From JBBSMX01 sp038232935 (GTDB lineage Bacteria; Bacteroidota; Rhodothermia; Rhodothermales; JANQRZ01): a DNA stretch of 41,520 nt. The translations under genes and the position numbers were made by a program. Shown here piece by piece: positions 23,941 through 32,785 of the stretch; position 1 is the stretch's first letter, and every line of letters starts with the position of its first letter. The stretch spans positions 1 to 41,520 of the forward strand of contig JBBSMX010000022.1 of NCBI GenBank assembly GCA_038232935.1, written 5' to 3'. The notes under the pieces are model-generated. The model was not told the DNA's origin. It ran no database searches and worked only from the letters and a program-made list of their open reading frames with translations.

Positions 23941-24891
23941 ATGAGACTACGTTTCCGGTGCGTTCCCCTCCTCGTCGGGCTGCTGCTCGCGCCCGCGGTG
24001 CAGGCGCAGATCGATCAGGGGTTCGACTTCGAGAAGTCCGGCTCGGGCGGGTTTCAGTTTTTGAAGATCGCCCTCGGCGCGCGCGAGAGCGCCCTCGGCG
24101 AGGCGGCGTCGGCGCTTACGAACGATGCGAACGCGGTCTTTTGGAATGTCGGCGCGCTCCCTCTCGCCGGCGAGCGGCAGGTGGCCTTCACGCACAACGA
24201 GTGGATCGTCAACAGCTCGCTCGACGCGGTCGTGGTGGCGACGCCGCTCGGGCCGTATGCGTTCGGCCTCAGCATCGTCCGCTTCGGGATCGAGTCGTTC
24301 GAGGAGACGACCGTGCTGGAGCCCGAGGGCACAGGGCGGATGGTCGATGCCGGGGACTTCATGGTCGGCCTCACCGCCGCGCGTCGTTTCACGGACCGCC
24401 TCACGCTCGGCGTCCAGGCGAAGTACGTCGTCGAGTCGCTCGACGACGACACCTTCTCCAACGTGCTCTTCGACGTCGGCGCGCTCTACTACACCGGCTT
24501 CCGGCAGCTCCGCCTCGCCTTCACGCTCCAGCACTTCGGGCCGGACGTGCAGGGCTTGCGGCAGGACTTCCGCACGCCGCTCCTCTTCCGCGTCGCCGCC
24601 GCCGACGACCTCGTGAGCTTCGCCGACGTGCGTGTTTCCGGAGCCGTCGAGCTCGTTCACCCGACCGACAACAACGAGTGGGTCAACGGCGGAATCGAGG
24701 CCGTCGTGTTGGACGTGCTCGCGTTGCGGACGGGGTACCGGCTGAGTGTGGACGAGGGGGCGTGGTCGTTCGGCGGCGGGGTGACACCGCCCCGCGTGCA
24801 GGGCGTCGCGCTGCGGGCCGACTACGCGTACGTGCCCTTTGGGGACCTGCTCGGCGCCACGCACCGATTCACGGTGAGCCTGGGGCTATGA
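23941..24891 (+). CDS. PorV/PorQ-like outer-membrane beta-barrel protein
   Basis: A 316-residue barrel protein of the PorV/PorQ (UPF0164-like) group. The signal peptide ends APAVQA|QID. The mature start GGFQFLKIALGARESALG and AASALTNDANAVFWNVGAL is the family's hallmark, and alternating strands run to the terminal FTVSLGL. PorV shuttles T9SS cargo to its surface attachment machinery. A dedicated copy beside a T9SS cargo gene suggests it serves that protein, or that it is a FadL-like pore used for uptake. ATG 23941 is chosen since it begins the signal peptide and lies 7 bases after the previous stop; the frame itself is open earlier. It overlaps the next gene by 4 bases. Confidence 0.85.
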   Translation: MRLRFRCVPLLVGLLLAPAVQAQIDQGFDFEKSGSGGFQFLKIALGARESALGEAASALTNDANAVFWNVGALPLAGERQVAFTHNEWIVNSSLDAVVVATPLGPYAFGLSIVRFGIESFEETTVLEPEGTGRMVDAGDFMVGLTAARRFTDRLTLGVQAKYVVESLDDDTFSNVLFDVGALYYTGFRQLRLAFTLQHFGPDVQGLRQDFRTPLLFRVAAADDLVSFADVRVSGAVELVHPTDNNEWVNGGIEAVVLDVLALRTGYRLSVDEGAWSFGGGVTPPRVQGVALRADYAYVPFGDLLGATHRFTVSLGL

Positions 24892-26246
24892 ACGAGCGCC
24901 TACGCACCATAGCGCAGCGCATCGGGTTGGTCCTCGCCGCCGTGGTGACGGTAGGGCTTCTCGTGTGGAATCCGGCCCCGCCCACGCCGAATGATGGGAA
25001 GACGCACATCCGCTATTGGTACATCGTCGGGGCGCAGGACGCCGTCCCGTACCACGCTCGCCGGTTCAACGAGATACAGGACTCCATCGTGGTCGAGGCG
25101 ACGCCGATTCCGTGGAACGAGCACGAGAAGAAGATCCTCACGGCCGTCCTCAGTGGCGATCCGCCCGACGTGGTGAGCCAGTTCGTCCCCGTCGTGAAGT
25201 GGGCTTCGCGCCTCGCCCTCACGCCGCTGGACCCGTATATCCGCGCGTCGCGCCTCGACACGACCGAGTTTTTTCCCGCCCTGTGGAGCGAGATGCGCTG
25301 GGAGGGGCACGTCTATGCGCTTCCCGTCAACTCGACCTCCTACGCCCTCTTCTATAACAAAGCGCTCTTCCGCGCGGCCGGTCTCGCCCCGGAACGCCCG
25401 CCGCAGACGTGGGAAGAGGTGGCCGACGCGGCGCAGCGGCTGACCGAGCGCGGACCGAACGGGCGCGTCGGCCAGGCCGGCTTCGTCCCCGACTACGGCA
25501 ACCTCCCGACCACGAGCCTCATGGCGTGGCAGCAGGGCGCCGAGTTCCTCAGCCCCGATGGCACGACGGTCACGCTCGATTCGCCGGCCACGGAGCAGGC
25601 CCTCCAGTGGATCGCCGACTACTACCAGAGCTACGGCGTGGACGATCTCAAAGCGTTCACGGCCGGGCTCGGCAGCGCCGACCAGCACGGCTTCCTCTCG
25701 GGCCGCCTCGCCATGGCGATCCTCGACCTCAGCTACCTCGAACAGATCGCCCGCTACAGCCCCAACCTCGACTACGGCGTCGCGCCGATCCCAACCTTCC
25801 CCGGCCGGCCGACGGCGTCGTCGGCCGGAAGCTGGTGGCTCGCGATTCCGCGCGGGGCGAAGCACCCGGCAGCGGCGTGGGCCTTCATGCGGTTCGCCGT
25901 CGAGCGGCAGACCCAACTCGACGAGGCGGCGGCCACGGACGAAGACCTCTTCCCGGCCAACCGCCTCGCCGCCTACGATTCGAGCTTCCTGTCGAGCCCG
26001 GCGCTGGAGGTGTTCGCCCGGCAGATGGAGGTGGCGCACTCGCCGACCGTCGTGCCCCTCGCGCACGACGTGTTCTGGCGCGAGTTCTTCGGCGCGCAGG
26101 ACCGCGTGATCTACGGCCGGCAGACGCCCCGCGAGGCGCTGCGCCAGGCCGAGCGCGTCGTCCAAGACGCCCTCGACCGTTCGGTGGACTACGACCGCTA
26201 CGTGCGGGCGAACGTGGACCTCGGTGAAAGCGAGGGGGGACGCTGA
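24888..26246 (+). CDS. ABC sugar-binding protein (family 1), membrane-anchored
   Basis: A 452-residue solute-binding protein of the sugar type, feeding the two permeases encoded next. Family features: IRYWYIVGAQDAVPYHARRFNE at the start of domain 1, VYALPVNSTSYALFYNKALF, PQTWEEVADAAQRL, and GSWWLAIPRGAKHPAAAWAFM near the hinge. Unusually it has no lipobox Cys. Residues 12-27 (LVLAAVVTVGLLVW region) look like an uncleaved signal anchor, keeping it on the periplasmic face of the inner membrane. It is linked by ATGA overlap to the PorV-like gene and by one base to the permease gene. Substrate is probably an oligosaccharide of this locus. Confidence 0.88.
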   Translation: MNERLRTIAQRIGLVLAAVVTVGLLVWNPAPPTPNDGKTHIRYWYIVGAQDAVPYHARRFNEIQDSIVVEATPIPWNEHEKKILTAVLSGDPPDVVSQFVPVVKWASRLALTPLDPYIRASRLDTTEFFPALWSEMRWEGHVYALPVNSTSYALFYNKALFRAAGLAPERPPQTWEEVADAAQRLTERGPNGRVGQAGFVPDYGNLPTTSLMAWQQGAEFLSPDGTTVTLDSPATEQALQWIADYYQSYGVDDLKAFTAGLGSADQHGFLSGRLAMAILDLSYLEQIARYSPNLDYGVAPIPTFPGRPTASSAGSWWLAIPRGAKHPAAAWAFMRFAVERQTQLDEAAATDEDLFPANRLAAYDSSFLSSPALEVFARQMEVAHSPTVVPLAHDVFWREFFGAQDRVIYGRQTPREALRQAERVVQDALDRSVDYDRYVRANVDLGESEGGR

Positions 26247-27244
26247 TGCAGGCGATGCAGACCGAGACCGTCTACCAGATGAGCCCGCCGCCCGGCCCGG
26301 CTCCGCCGCCGGACGAGCCGCGCCGGAGCCGCCTCCGCAGCGCGCTCGGTCGGGTGCGTTCGTACCGGGGCCGCGAGGCGACGGCGGGCTACCTCTTCCT
26401 CTCGCCGTGGCTGATCGGGTTCTTCGTGTTCGGGCTCTACCCGATCGTGATGTCGCTCTACTACAGCCTCTGCCGCTACGACGTCCTCCGCGTGCCGCAG
26501 TTCATCGGGCTGGACAACTACACGGCGCTCCTCACCAGCGACCCGTACTTCGGTATCGCCGTCTGGAACACGCTCGTCTACACCGTGCTGCGGACGCCGC
26601 TCGCGATCCTCGGCTCGCTCCTGCTCGCCGTGCTCATCAACCAGAGCGTACGCGGCATCAAATACTTCCGCACGGCCTTCTTTCTCCCGTCGATCATCAC
26701 CGGCGTCGTGCTCTCGGTGATCTGGCTGTGGTTGTTCAACCCGTCGGTCGGGCTCGTGAACGAAGTGCTCGGGTGGGTCGGGATCGACGGGCCGCTGTGG
26801 CTCCAGAGCCCGGCGTGGTCGAAGCCGGCGCTGGTGATGATGGGGCTGTGGTCGATCGGCGGGGCGCGGATGATTGTCTTCCTCGCCGCGCTGCAAGGGA
26901 TTCCCGATCACCTCTACGAAGCGGTCGAGATCGACGGCGGCGGGGCGTGGGCCAAGTTCCGGCACGTCACCATTCCGATGCTCTCGCCGGTCATCTTCCT
27001 GTGGACGGTGCTCGAAGTCATCTTCTCGTTCCAGGTCTTCACCGAGGCCTACGTGATGACGCAGGGCGGCCCGCTCAACTCGACGCTCTTCTACAACCTG
27101 TACCTCTACTACAAGGCGTTCGACGACTTCGAGATGGGCTATTCCTCAGCGATGGCGTGGATTCTCCTCGTGATCACGCTCGTCGTGACGATCGTGCAGT
27201 TCCGGCTCGGCAAGCGCTGGGTTCACTACGAGGGCGGCGCATGA
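26246..27244 (+). CDS. ABC sugar permease, MalF/UgpA type
   Basis: A 332-residue inner-membrane permease with six membrane segments. After a Pro-rich cytoplasmic N-terminus (about 50 residues) come helices at roughly 50-70, 110-135, 140-165, 185-205, 245-265 and 300-320. The ATPase-contact EAA loop is EAVEIDGGGAWAKFRHVTIP. It pairs with the second permease at 28474, but the two genes are separated by a DUF4185 lipoprotein gene, which is not the usual arrangement. No ATP-binding subunit is encoded nearby. The start codon shares one base with the previous stop. Confidence 0.92.
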   Translation: MQAMQTETVYQMSPPPGPAPPPDEPRRSRLRSALGRVRSYRGREATAGYLFLSPWLIGFFVFGLYPIVMSLYYSLCRYDVLRVPQFIGLDNYTALLTSDPYFGIAVWNTLVYTVLRTPLAILGSLLLAVLINQSVRGIKYFRTAFFLPSIITGVVLSVIWLWLFNPSVGLVNEVLGWVGIDGPLWLQSPAWSKPALVMMGLWSIGGARMIVFLAALQGIPDHLYEAVEIDGGGAWAKFRHVTIPMLSPVIFLWTVLEVIFSFQVFTEAYVMTQGGPLNSTLFYNLYLYYKAFDDFEMGYSSAMAWILLVITLVVTIVQFRLGKRWVHYEGGA

Positions 27245-28470
27245 ACTCCTCCCTGCCCATCCGTCTTCTGCTCTTCGTCGGCCTCCTCCTCGTCGGTATC
27301 GCGACCGGCTGTGACACGGCCGATCCGCAGCCGAACGGCTCGGACCTGCCGGGCGACGATCCGCCGGACGATCCGCAGCCGCTCGAACTTGCCGCCGTGG
27401 CGGCACCCGAGTGGACGGCCCTTTTCGACCGCTCGTCCGGCTGGACCGGGGCCGACGGGATTTTTTCGGTCGCTGCCGACGGCGTCGACGCGCCGGGCAC
27501 CGCGTCCGGCACGACCACCACGTTCCTTTTCAGCGACACGGCCATCGGCGAAGTGCGGCCCGACGGCAGCCGCCAGAGCACGCGCCTGATCAACAACACG
27601 CTGGCTCAGCTCAGCGGCGGCGCGCCCGACCCGAGCCGGATCGCGTTTTTCTGGCGCATCGAGGGGAATGAGCCGCGCGCCATCGTCGAGCCGGAGACGC
27701 CGGAGGCGGAGTCGGACGAGTGGTACTGGAATCAGGATGGCGTCGTGATCGGCGGCACGCTCTACAGCTTCTTCCTCCGCCTCGGCCCGGGCGCGGGTGG
27801 GTTTCCCTTCGAAGTGGTCGGCGTCAATCTGGTCTCGTTCCCCGTAGGCGAGGGGCTGCCGTCCGACGTGCAGCAACGGGATACGCCCCTCTTCCGGCCG
27901 GATCAGCCCGGCCGGGGCAACATCCAGTTCGGCGCCGGCCTGATGGCGAACACGGCAGAAGCTCAAGCGCCTCATCCCGACGGCTACCTCTACGTGTACG
28001 GTGTCCAGAACGAGTTGAGCAAGAAGCTGCTCGTCGCCCGCGTCCGCCCCGCGCAGATCGCCGACTTCGGCGCGTGGAGGTTCTGGGACGGCACCAGCTG
28101 GAGCCCAAGCCTCGACGCCGCCGCGCCCGTCACCGACCGCATCTCGAACGAGCTGAGCGTCTCGCCGCTCACCGACGGCCGGTACCTCCTCGTCTTCCAA
28201 CTCGACGCGATCTCGCCGTGGGTCGCCGTGCGCGTCGGCGAGAGCCCGGTCGGGCCGTGGGGCGAGGCGCAGCAGCTCTACCGCTGCCCCGAAGCGGACA
28301 CCGACCCGGACACGTTCTGCTACAACGCGAAGGGGCACCCGCACCTCTCGCAGCCGGGCGAGCTCCTCATCAGCTATAACGTCAACACGTTCGACTTCTT
28401 CGGCGACTTCTTCCGGGACGCCGACATCTACCGCCCCCGCTTCATCCGCCTCACCGGACTGCCGCGCTGA
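27241..28470 (+). CDS. DUF4185-type lipoprotein
   Basis: A 409-residue lipoprotein. The signal peptide ends in VGIATGC, with C24 as the lipid-attachment residue, followed by an acidic Pro/Asp linker (DDPPDDPQP). The rest is a beta-propeller-like fold of the DUF4185 kind: TTTTFLFSDTAIG, the repeated W/Y-rich strands, RISNELSVSPL, GPWGEAQQLY and KGHPHLSQPGELLISYN. DUF4185 proteins are often found with polysaccharide enzymes, and I do not know a proven activity. It sits inside the ABC permease pair with 4-base and 3-base junctions, so it is probably part of glycan capture or cleavage. It is homologous to the protein at 33727, which lacks the signal peptide. Confidence 0.8.
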   Translation: MNSSLPIRLLLFVGLLLVGIATGCDTADPQPNGSDLPGDDPPDDPQPLELAAVAAPEWTALFDRSSGWTGADGIFSVAADGVDAPGTASGTTTTFLFSDTAIGEVRPDGSRQSTRLINNTLAQLSGGAPDPSRIAFFWRIEGNEPRAIVEPETPEAESDEWYWNQDGVVIGGTLYSFFLRLGPGAGGFPFEVVGVNLVSFPVGEGLPSDVQQRDTPLFRPDQPGRGNIQFGAGLMANTAEAQAPHPDGYLYVYGVQNELSKKLLVARVRPAQIADFGAWRFWDGTSWSPSLDAAAPVTDRISNELSVSPLTDGRYLLVFQLDAISPWVAVRVGESPVGPWGEAQQLYRCPEADTDPDTFCYNAKGHPHLSQPGELLISYNVNTFDFFGDFFRDADIYRPRFIRLTGLPR

Positions 28471-28473
28471 CGC

Positions 28474-29313
28474 ATGGCCGCTTCCCGTCCCATCGCACTC
28501 AAGCAGGCCCTGATCTACGGGGCGCTCGTCGCCGTGGCCCTCGTGCTGCTGCTGCCGTTCGCGTGGATGGTCTCGACGTCGCTGAAGGGGAACGAGGCCA
28601 TCTTCGCGATCCCGCCGCAGTGGATCCCCGACCCGATCCACTGGGGGAACTACGCCGAGGTGTTCGAGCGGATGCCGTTCCTGCTCTACCTCCGCAACAC
28701 GACCGTCATCACGACGCTCACGATCATCGGGACGGTGCTCTCCAGTTCGCTCGTGGCCTACGCCTTCGCGTGCCTCCGCTGGCCCGGCCGCGACGCGCTC
28801 TTCCTCTTCGTCGTCGCCACGATGATGCTGCCGCTCCAGGTCATCATGATCCCGCTGTTCGTGCTGTTCAAGGAGTTCGGGTGGCTCAACACCTACAAGC
28901 CACTCATCGTGCCGGCCTTCCTCGGCGGCGGCGCGTTCAACATCTTTCTCATGCGGCAGTTCTTCCTGACGATCCCGACCGACCTCTTCGACGCCGCGCG
29001 GATCGACGGGGCCTCGGAGTGGACGATCTTCTGGCGCATCGCCCTCCCGCTGGCGAAGCCCGCCCTCGTGACCGTCGCCCTGCTGACGTTCATGTTCGCG
29101 TGGAACGACTTCCTCGGGCCGCTGATCTACCTCTCGGACCAGGCGAAGAACACGCTCGCGCTCGGCCTCGCCCTCTTCACGGGGCAGCACCAGACCGACT
29201 GGGGCGTGCTCATGGCCGCGTCGATCATGATGATGGGGCCAGTCATCCTGCTGTTCTTCTTCTTCCAGCGCTACTTCATCAAGGGCTTCACGATGAGCGG
29301 ACTGAAAGGATGA
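28474..29313 (+). CDS. ABC sugar permease, MalG/UgpE type
   Basis: A 279-residue inner-membrane permease completing the importer. Hydrophobic segments lie around 13-32, 75-97, 108-130, 140-160, 190-210 and 245-265. The typical N-terminal WMVSTSLKGNEAIF and PPQWIPDPIHWGNYAEVF precede them. The EAA loop is DAARIDGASEWTIFWRIALP, and WNDFLGPLIYLSD and the C-terminal RYFIKGFTMSGLKG are characteristic of MalG-like proteins. Its stop overlaps the alpha-mannosidase start (ATGA). Confidence 0.93.
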   Translation: MAASRPIALKQALIYGALVAVALVLLLPFAWMVSTSLKGNEAIFAIPPQWIPDPIHWGNYAEVFERMPFLLYLRNTTVITTLTIIGTVLSSSLVAYAFACLRWPGRDALFLFVVATMMLPLQVIMIPLFVLFKEFGWLNTYKPLIVPAFLGGGAFNIFLMRQFFLTIPTDLFDAARIDGASEWTIFWRIALPLAKPALVTVALLTFMFAWNDFLGPLIYLSDQAKNTLALGLALFTGQHQTDWGVLMAASIMMMGPVILLFFFFQRYFIKGFTMSGLKG

Positions 29314-32300
29314 GGCGCTGGCTCTCCCATATCGCGCTTCTGCTGTTCGCAGTGCCCGTCGCAGCGCAGCCCGTCCGCGCTCCGCTCGCGCCGGACGGCA
29401 CGATCCCGGTGTGGCTCGCCGTCGGCCCGTTCGATCAGCCGCTCACCGGCTTCGGCGTGCCGGGCGATGCCGACGTGATCGGCGAGGCGGACGCGCGGCC
29501 GTCGGAAGGGGAGACCGTCCCCAACGGCTGGGCCGCCGACGGGTCGGTGGCGTGGCGGCCCGTCGCGCCGGACAGCACGGGCTTCGTGGACTTCCACGCC
29601 GCGTTCGCCGACGTAGCGCCGGGCGACGGACCGGAGCGAATCTGGTGGGCGAAGGCAGGCTACGCTGCCACGACACTTCAGAGCGACGGTGCGCAGGACG
29701 TGCTCCTGTTGATGGGGAGCAACAGCCGGCTAAAAGTTGTGCTCAACGGCGATATCGTCCACACCGTCGATAGTGACCGGAATGCCGCCGTGGATGGGGA
29801 TACGGTTCGCGTGCAACTCCAGCCCGGCCCGAACCGGCTGCTCGTCAAAGTCGGACAGTCGCACCGCAACGAGGCCGTGCAGTTCTTCGTGCCGCTGGAA
29901 TGGCAGTGGGGCTTCTATGCCCGCGTCGTCCAGCCGAGCGGTTCGCCCGCTGACATGGAGGCCGAGGTGACGGTCGAGGAGACCGCGCCCGAGGTCGCGC
30001 TCGCTTCGACGTTCTTCTTCCGTGAGACACCGGACGGGCTACGCCAGCGCTACGACCTGAGCGTGACCCGACGCGCGCTCGGAGAGAGCAGGGGAGAGGC
30101 CCGGCTGACGGTCGGAGACGAAACCGGTACACTCCCGCTCGATGACGTGCCGTTCGGCGTCAGCCGGTGGGTGATTTGGGGGGCACCTGTGGACGAGCCC
30201 ACATCGGCCACGCTGGAAGTCGAGCTCGACGGCGCATCGCCGATTAGGCAGCCCGTGACGCTGGAGCCGCAGCCGCGCATCGAGCTCCATCTCATGCTGA
30301 ACTCGCACACCGACGTCGGCTACACGCACCCGCAGCCGACCGTCGCCGAGAAGCACGCGCTCCTGCTCGACGCCGTCGTGGCGAAGGCCGAGGCGGAGCC
30401 GGACTTCCGCTGGACCATCGAGACGATCTGGCAGCTCGAACAGTTCGTGGAGTCGCGCTCGCCCGCGCAGGTGGAGCGGCTGATGGCGCTCGTCCGCGCC
30501 GGCCGCATCGCCGTCTCGCCGATCTACGCCAACCCATTCACGGGCTGGGTGAGCGAGGAGGAGCTGCTCCGCTCGTTCACGCTCGGCCACGACTACGCCG
30601 AGCACTACGGGTTCACCTTCCGCGCCGCCCTCTCGAACGACGAGCCCGGTTTCTCGTGGATGCTCCCGGAGGCGCTCCGCGGGGCCGGCGTGCCGTTCTT
30701 CGTGACGGGCATCAACGAGGTGTTCAGCGACTACGCCTTCCAGCGCGCGCTCCCCAAAGTGTTCCGCTGGGAAGGGGCCGACGGTTCCTCCGTCGTGACG
30801 TACCGGACGGAGGCCTACAACGAGGGGCAGAGCTACGGCTTGGTCAAGGGCGTCGCGGGCATCGAGGACCGGATGCGCGAGCGGCTGCAACGCCTCCAGG
30901 CGCGGGGCTACGCCTACGACCTCGTCCTCGTCAACACCACCTTCGGCGACAACGGCGGCATCCCGAACGCCGAGCTGGACGGCGCTCGCGTGTGGAACGA
31001 GCAGTATGCCTTCCCGCGCGCCGTCGTCAGCACGCTCGACGGGTTCGCCGACGCCTTCCTCGCTCGCTACGGCGACGGGCTCCCCACGCTCCGGGGCGAC
31101 TGGACCTCGGACTGGGACGTGCTCTACCAGGGCGAGCTCGCCCGCACGGTGCGCCAACGCTGGGCGCAGCACGCGCTCCCCGTCGCCGAGGCGATGTCCA
31201 CGGCGGCGTGGCTCTCCGACGGGCAGGCCTCGCTGCAGCCCCTCGTCGAAGAGGCCTATCACGACCTGCTCCAGTACAGCGCCCACGGCAGCGGGCTCGA
31301 ATACGGCTACGGCTCGCCCGAGGAGAACGCGGTCACGGTAGCCTACCGCGAGCAGTACGTCCAGGACGCCGCGCTGGCGACCGAGGCCGCGCTCCAGCGG
31401 GCGACGCAGCGGCTCGTCGTCCCCATCGAGTCCTTCGAGACCGAGGCGCTGTTCGTCTTCAACGGGCTCGGCGCGGCGCGCGACGTGCCGGTCGAGGTCG
31501 AGTTTCCCCGCGAGGCCGGGCAGCGCTACCGCGTCGTGGACCCGACGACGGGTGAAGAGCTTCCGAGCTACCAGGAAGAGCACACGCTCCGCTTCGTCGC
31601 CCGCGACCTGCCTGCGCTCGGATACAAGAAGCTGCGGCTCGAACAGCGCGGAGAGGAGGCCGTGTCCAGCGAGTTACGGACCTCGTCTAACACCATCGAG
31701 AACGCGCACTACCGACTCGTCGCCGACCCCAAAACCGGCGCGCTAGCGAGCGTGATCGACAAGCGCACAGGAAACGACCTCGTTCGGTCCGATGCGTCGC
31801 TTCCGTTCGGGATGCCCGTGCGCGCCGTATTCGGCGACACGACGGGATTTGCGCCGCTGCGGGCAGACGGCGTCACCGTCACGGTGGAGGACGAGCGTCC
31901 GGCGCGGCTCCGGCTGATCGTGGAGCGCGGCGGCGTCGTGCCGCGCGTCGCGTACACCCTCTGGGCCGGGCTGAACCGGGTCGGTGTCGAAGCAGCCGTC
32001 GATCTCGAAGCGCTCGGGCTGGTCGAGGTGACGGAGGAATACGGCCTCGCCTTCCCGTTTGCGCTCGACGATCCGACGGCGCACCTCGGCCTCCTCGGCG
32101 GGTTCGTCGATCCCGCGAGCGACCGGCTCGACGGGGTCAGCCACGATGCGTATTCGCTCCGCCAGAGCCTCGCCCTCAGCGATGCCGAGCGGACCGTGTC
32201 GTGGGCCGCCGTGGACAGCCGCGTCGTCCGCCTGCGCGAGATCGACGGCGAAGCCGCGCCGACCGTCGTCGCCATCCTCGCCAACCACTTCCCGGCTGCG

Positions 32301-32747
32301 TGGAACCGCAACGAGGAGAACGAGGGCACGTGGCCGCTCCGGTTCGCCTTTACCCACCACGCGGGCGGCTTCGACACCGTATTCACGGACCGCTTCGGGC
32401 GCGACCTCGCCCAGCCGCCGCTGGTGTTCCACACGTGGCTCACCGCCGCCGACTCGGTCCGCTCGTTCCTGAGCCTCGACGGTGACCCCGTTCGACTTCT
32501 CGCCTTCCAACCGGATGAGGATGGGATCGGTGTCCTCGTCCGCCTGCAGAACCCCCGCCCTGACCGGCCGGCGTCGGTTCGTGTCACCGTACCCGATCAC
32601 ACCGTCCTTTCCGCCGAGCGCGTCACCTTTCTCGGCGAACCACTCGCTCCGCTGCCGCTCGACGGTGACGGCGTAACGGCGACCATCGGACCGAACGAAC
32701 TCATAACCCTCCGGCTGCGCTTGGGGAGCGCCGCGCGCCAGCCGTGA
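29310..32747 (+). CDS. Secreted GH38 alpha-mannosidase-like glycosidase
   Basis: A 1145-residue exported enzyme expected to remove terminal alpha-mannose. The signal peptide ends VPVAA|QPV. Residues about 25-320 form beta-rich accessory domains, one with a jelly-roll look (LLLMGSNSRLKVVLNGDIV). The GH38 catalytic domain begins ELHLMLNSHTDVGYTHPQP, giving zinc ligands H333 and D335. The probable nucleophile D444 follows in ALSNDEPGFSW, then a later His, H659 (QYSAHGSG), in the usual fourth position. The C-terminal half (about 780-1145) is the large beta-sandwich region of the family. The DEPGFSW form differs from the eukaryotic nucleophile motif, so linkage specificity is open. Mannose kinase/isomerase genes downstream support the call. 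Confidence 0.85.
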   Translation: MRRWLSHIALLLFAVPVAAQPVRAPLAPDGTIPVWLAVGPFDQPLTGFGVPGDADVIGEADARPSEGETVPNGWAADGSVAWRPVAPDSTGFVDFHAAFADVAPGDGPERIWWAKAGYAATTLQSDGAQDVLLLMGSNSRLKVVLNGDIVHTVDSDRNAAVDGDTVRVQLQPGPNRLLVKVGQSHRNEAVQFFVPLEWQWGFYARVVQPSGSPADMEAEVTVEETAPEVALASTFFFRETPDGLRQRYDLSVTRRALGESRGEARLTVGDETGTLPLDDVPFGVSRWVIWGAPVDEPTSATLEVELDGASPIRQPVTLEPQPRIELHLMLNSHTDVGYTHPQPTVAEKHALLLDAVVAKAEAEPDFRWTIETIWQLEQFVESRSPAQVERLMALVRAGRIAVSPIYANPFTGWVSEEELLRSFTLGHDYAEHYGFTFRAALSNDEPGFSWMLPEALRGAGVPFFVTGINEVFSDYAFQRALPKVFRWEGADGSSVVTYRTEAYNEGQSYGLVKGVAGIEDRMRERLQRLQARGYAYDLVLVNTTFGDNGGIPNAELDGARVWNEQYAFPRAVVSTLDGFADAFLARYGDGLPTLRGDWTSDWDVLYQGELARTVRQRWAQHALPVAEAMSTAAWLSDGQASLQPLVEEAYHDLLQYSAHGSGLEYGYGSPEENAVTVAYREQYVQDAALATEAALQRATQRLVVPIESFETEALFVFNGLGAARDVPVEVEFPREAGQRYRVVDPTTGEELPSYQEEHTLRFVARDLPALGYKKLRLEQRGEEAVSSELRTSSNTIENAHYRLVADPKTGALASVIDKRTGNDLVRSDASLPFGMPVRAVFGDTTGFAPLRADGVTVTVEDERPARLRLIVERGGVVPRVAYTLWAGLNRVGVEAAVDLEALGLVEVTEEYGLAFPFALDDPTAHLGLLGGFVDPASDRLDGVSHDAYSLRQSLALSDAERTVSWAAVDSRVVRLREIDGEAAPTVVAILANHFPAAWNRNEENEGTWPLRFAFTHHAGGFDTVFTDRFGRDLAQPPLVFHTWLTAADSVRSFLSLDGDPVRLLAFQPDEDGIGVLVRLQNPRPDRPASVRVTVPDHTVLSAERVTFLGEPLAPLPLDGDGVTATIGPNELITLRLRLGSAARQP

Positions 32748-32785
32748 CCCATCCATTCCGCTCCATCAACCCAAGAGGCAACACC

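Noticed and set aside
28563..32747. 1394-codon reading of the mannosidase frame starting inside the permease gene
   Set aside because: The part before 29310 is an out-of-frame reading of the MalG-like permease. The signal peptide MRRWLSHIALLLFAVPVAA marks the real start.
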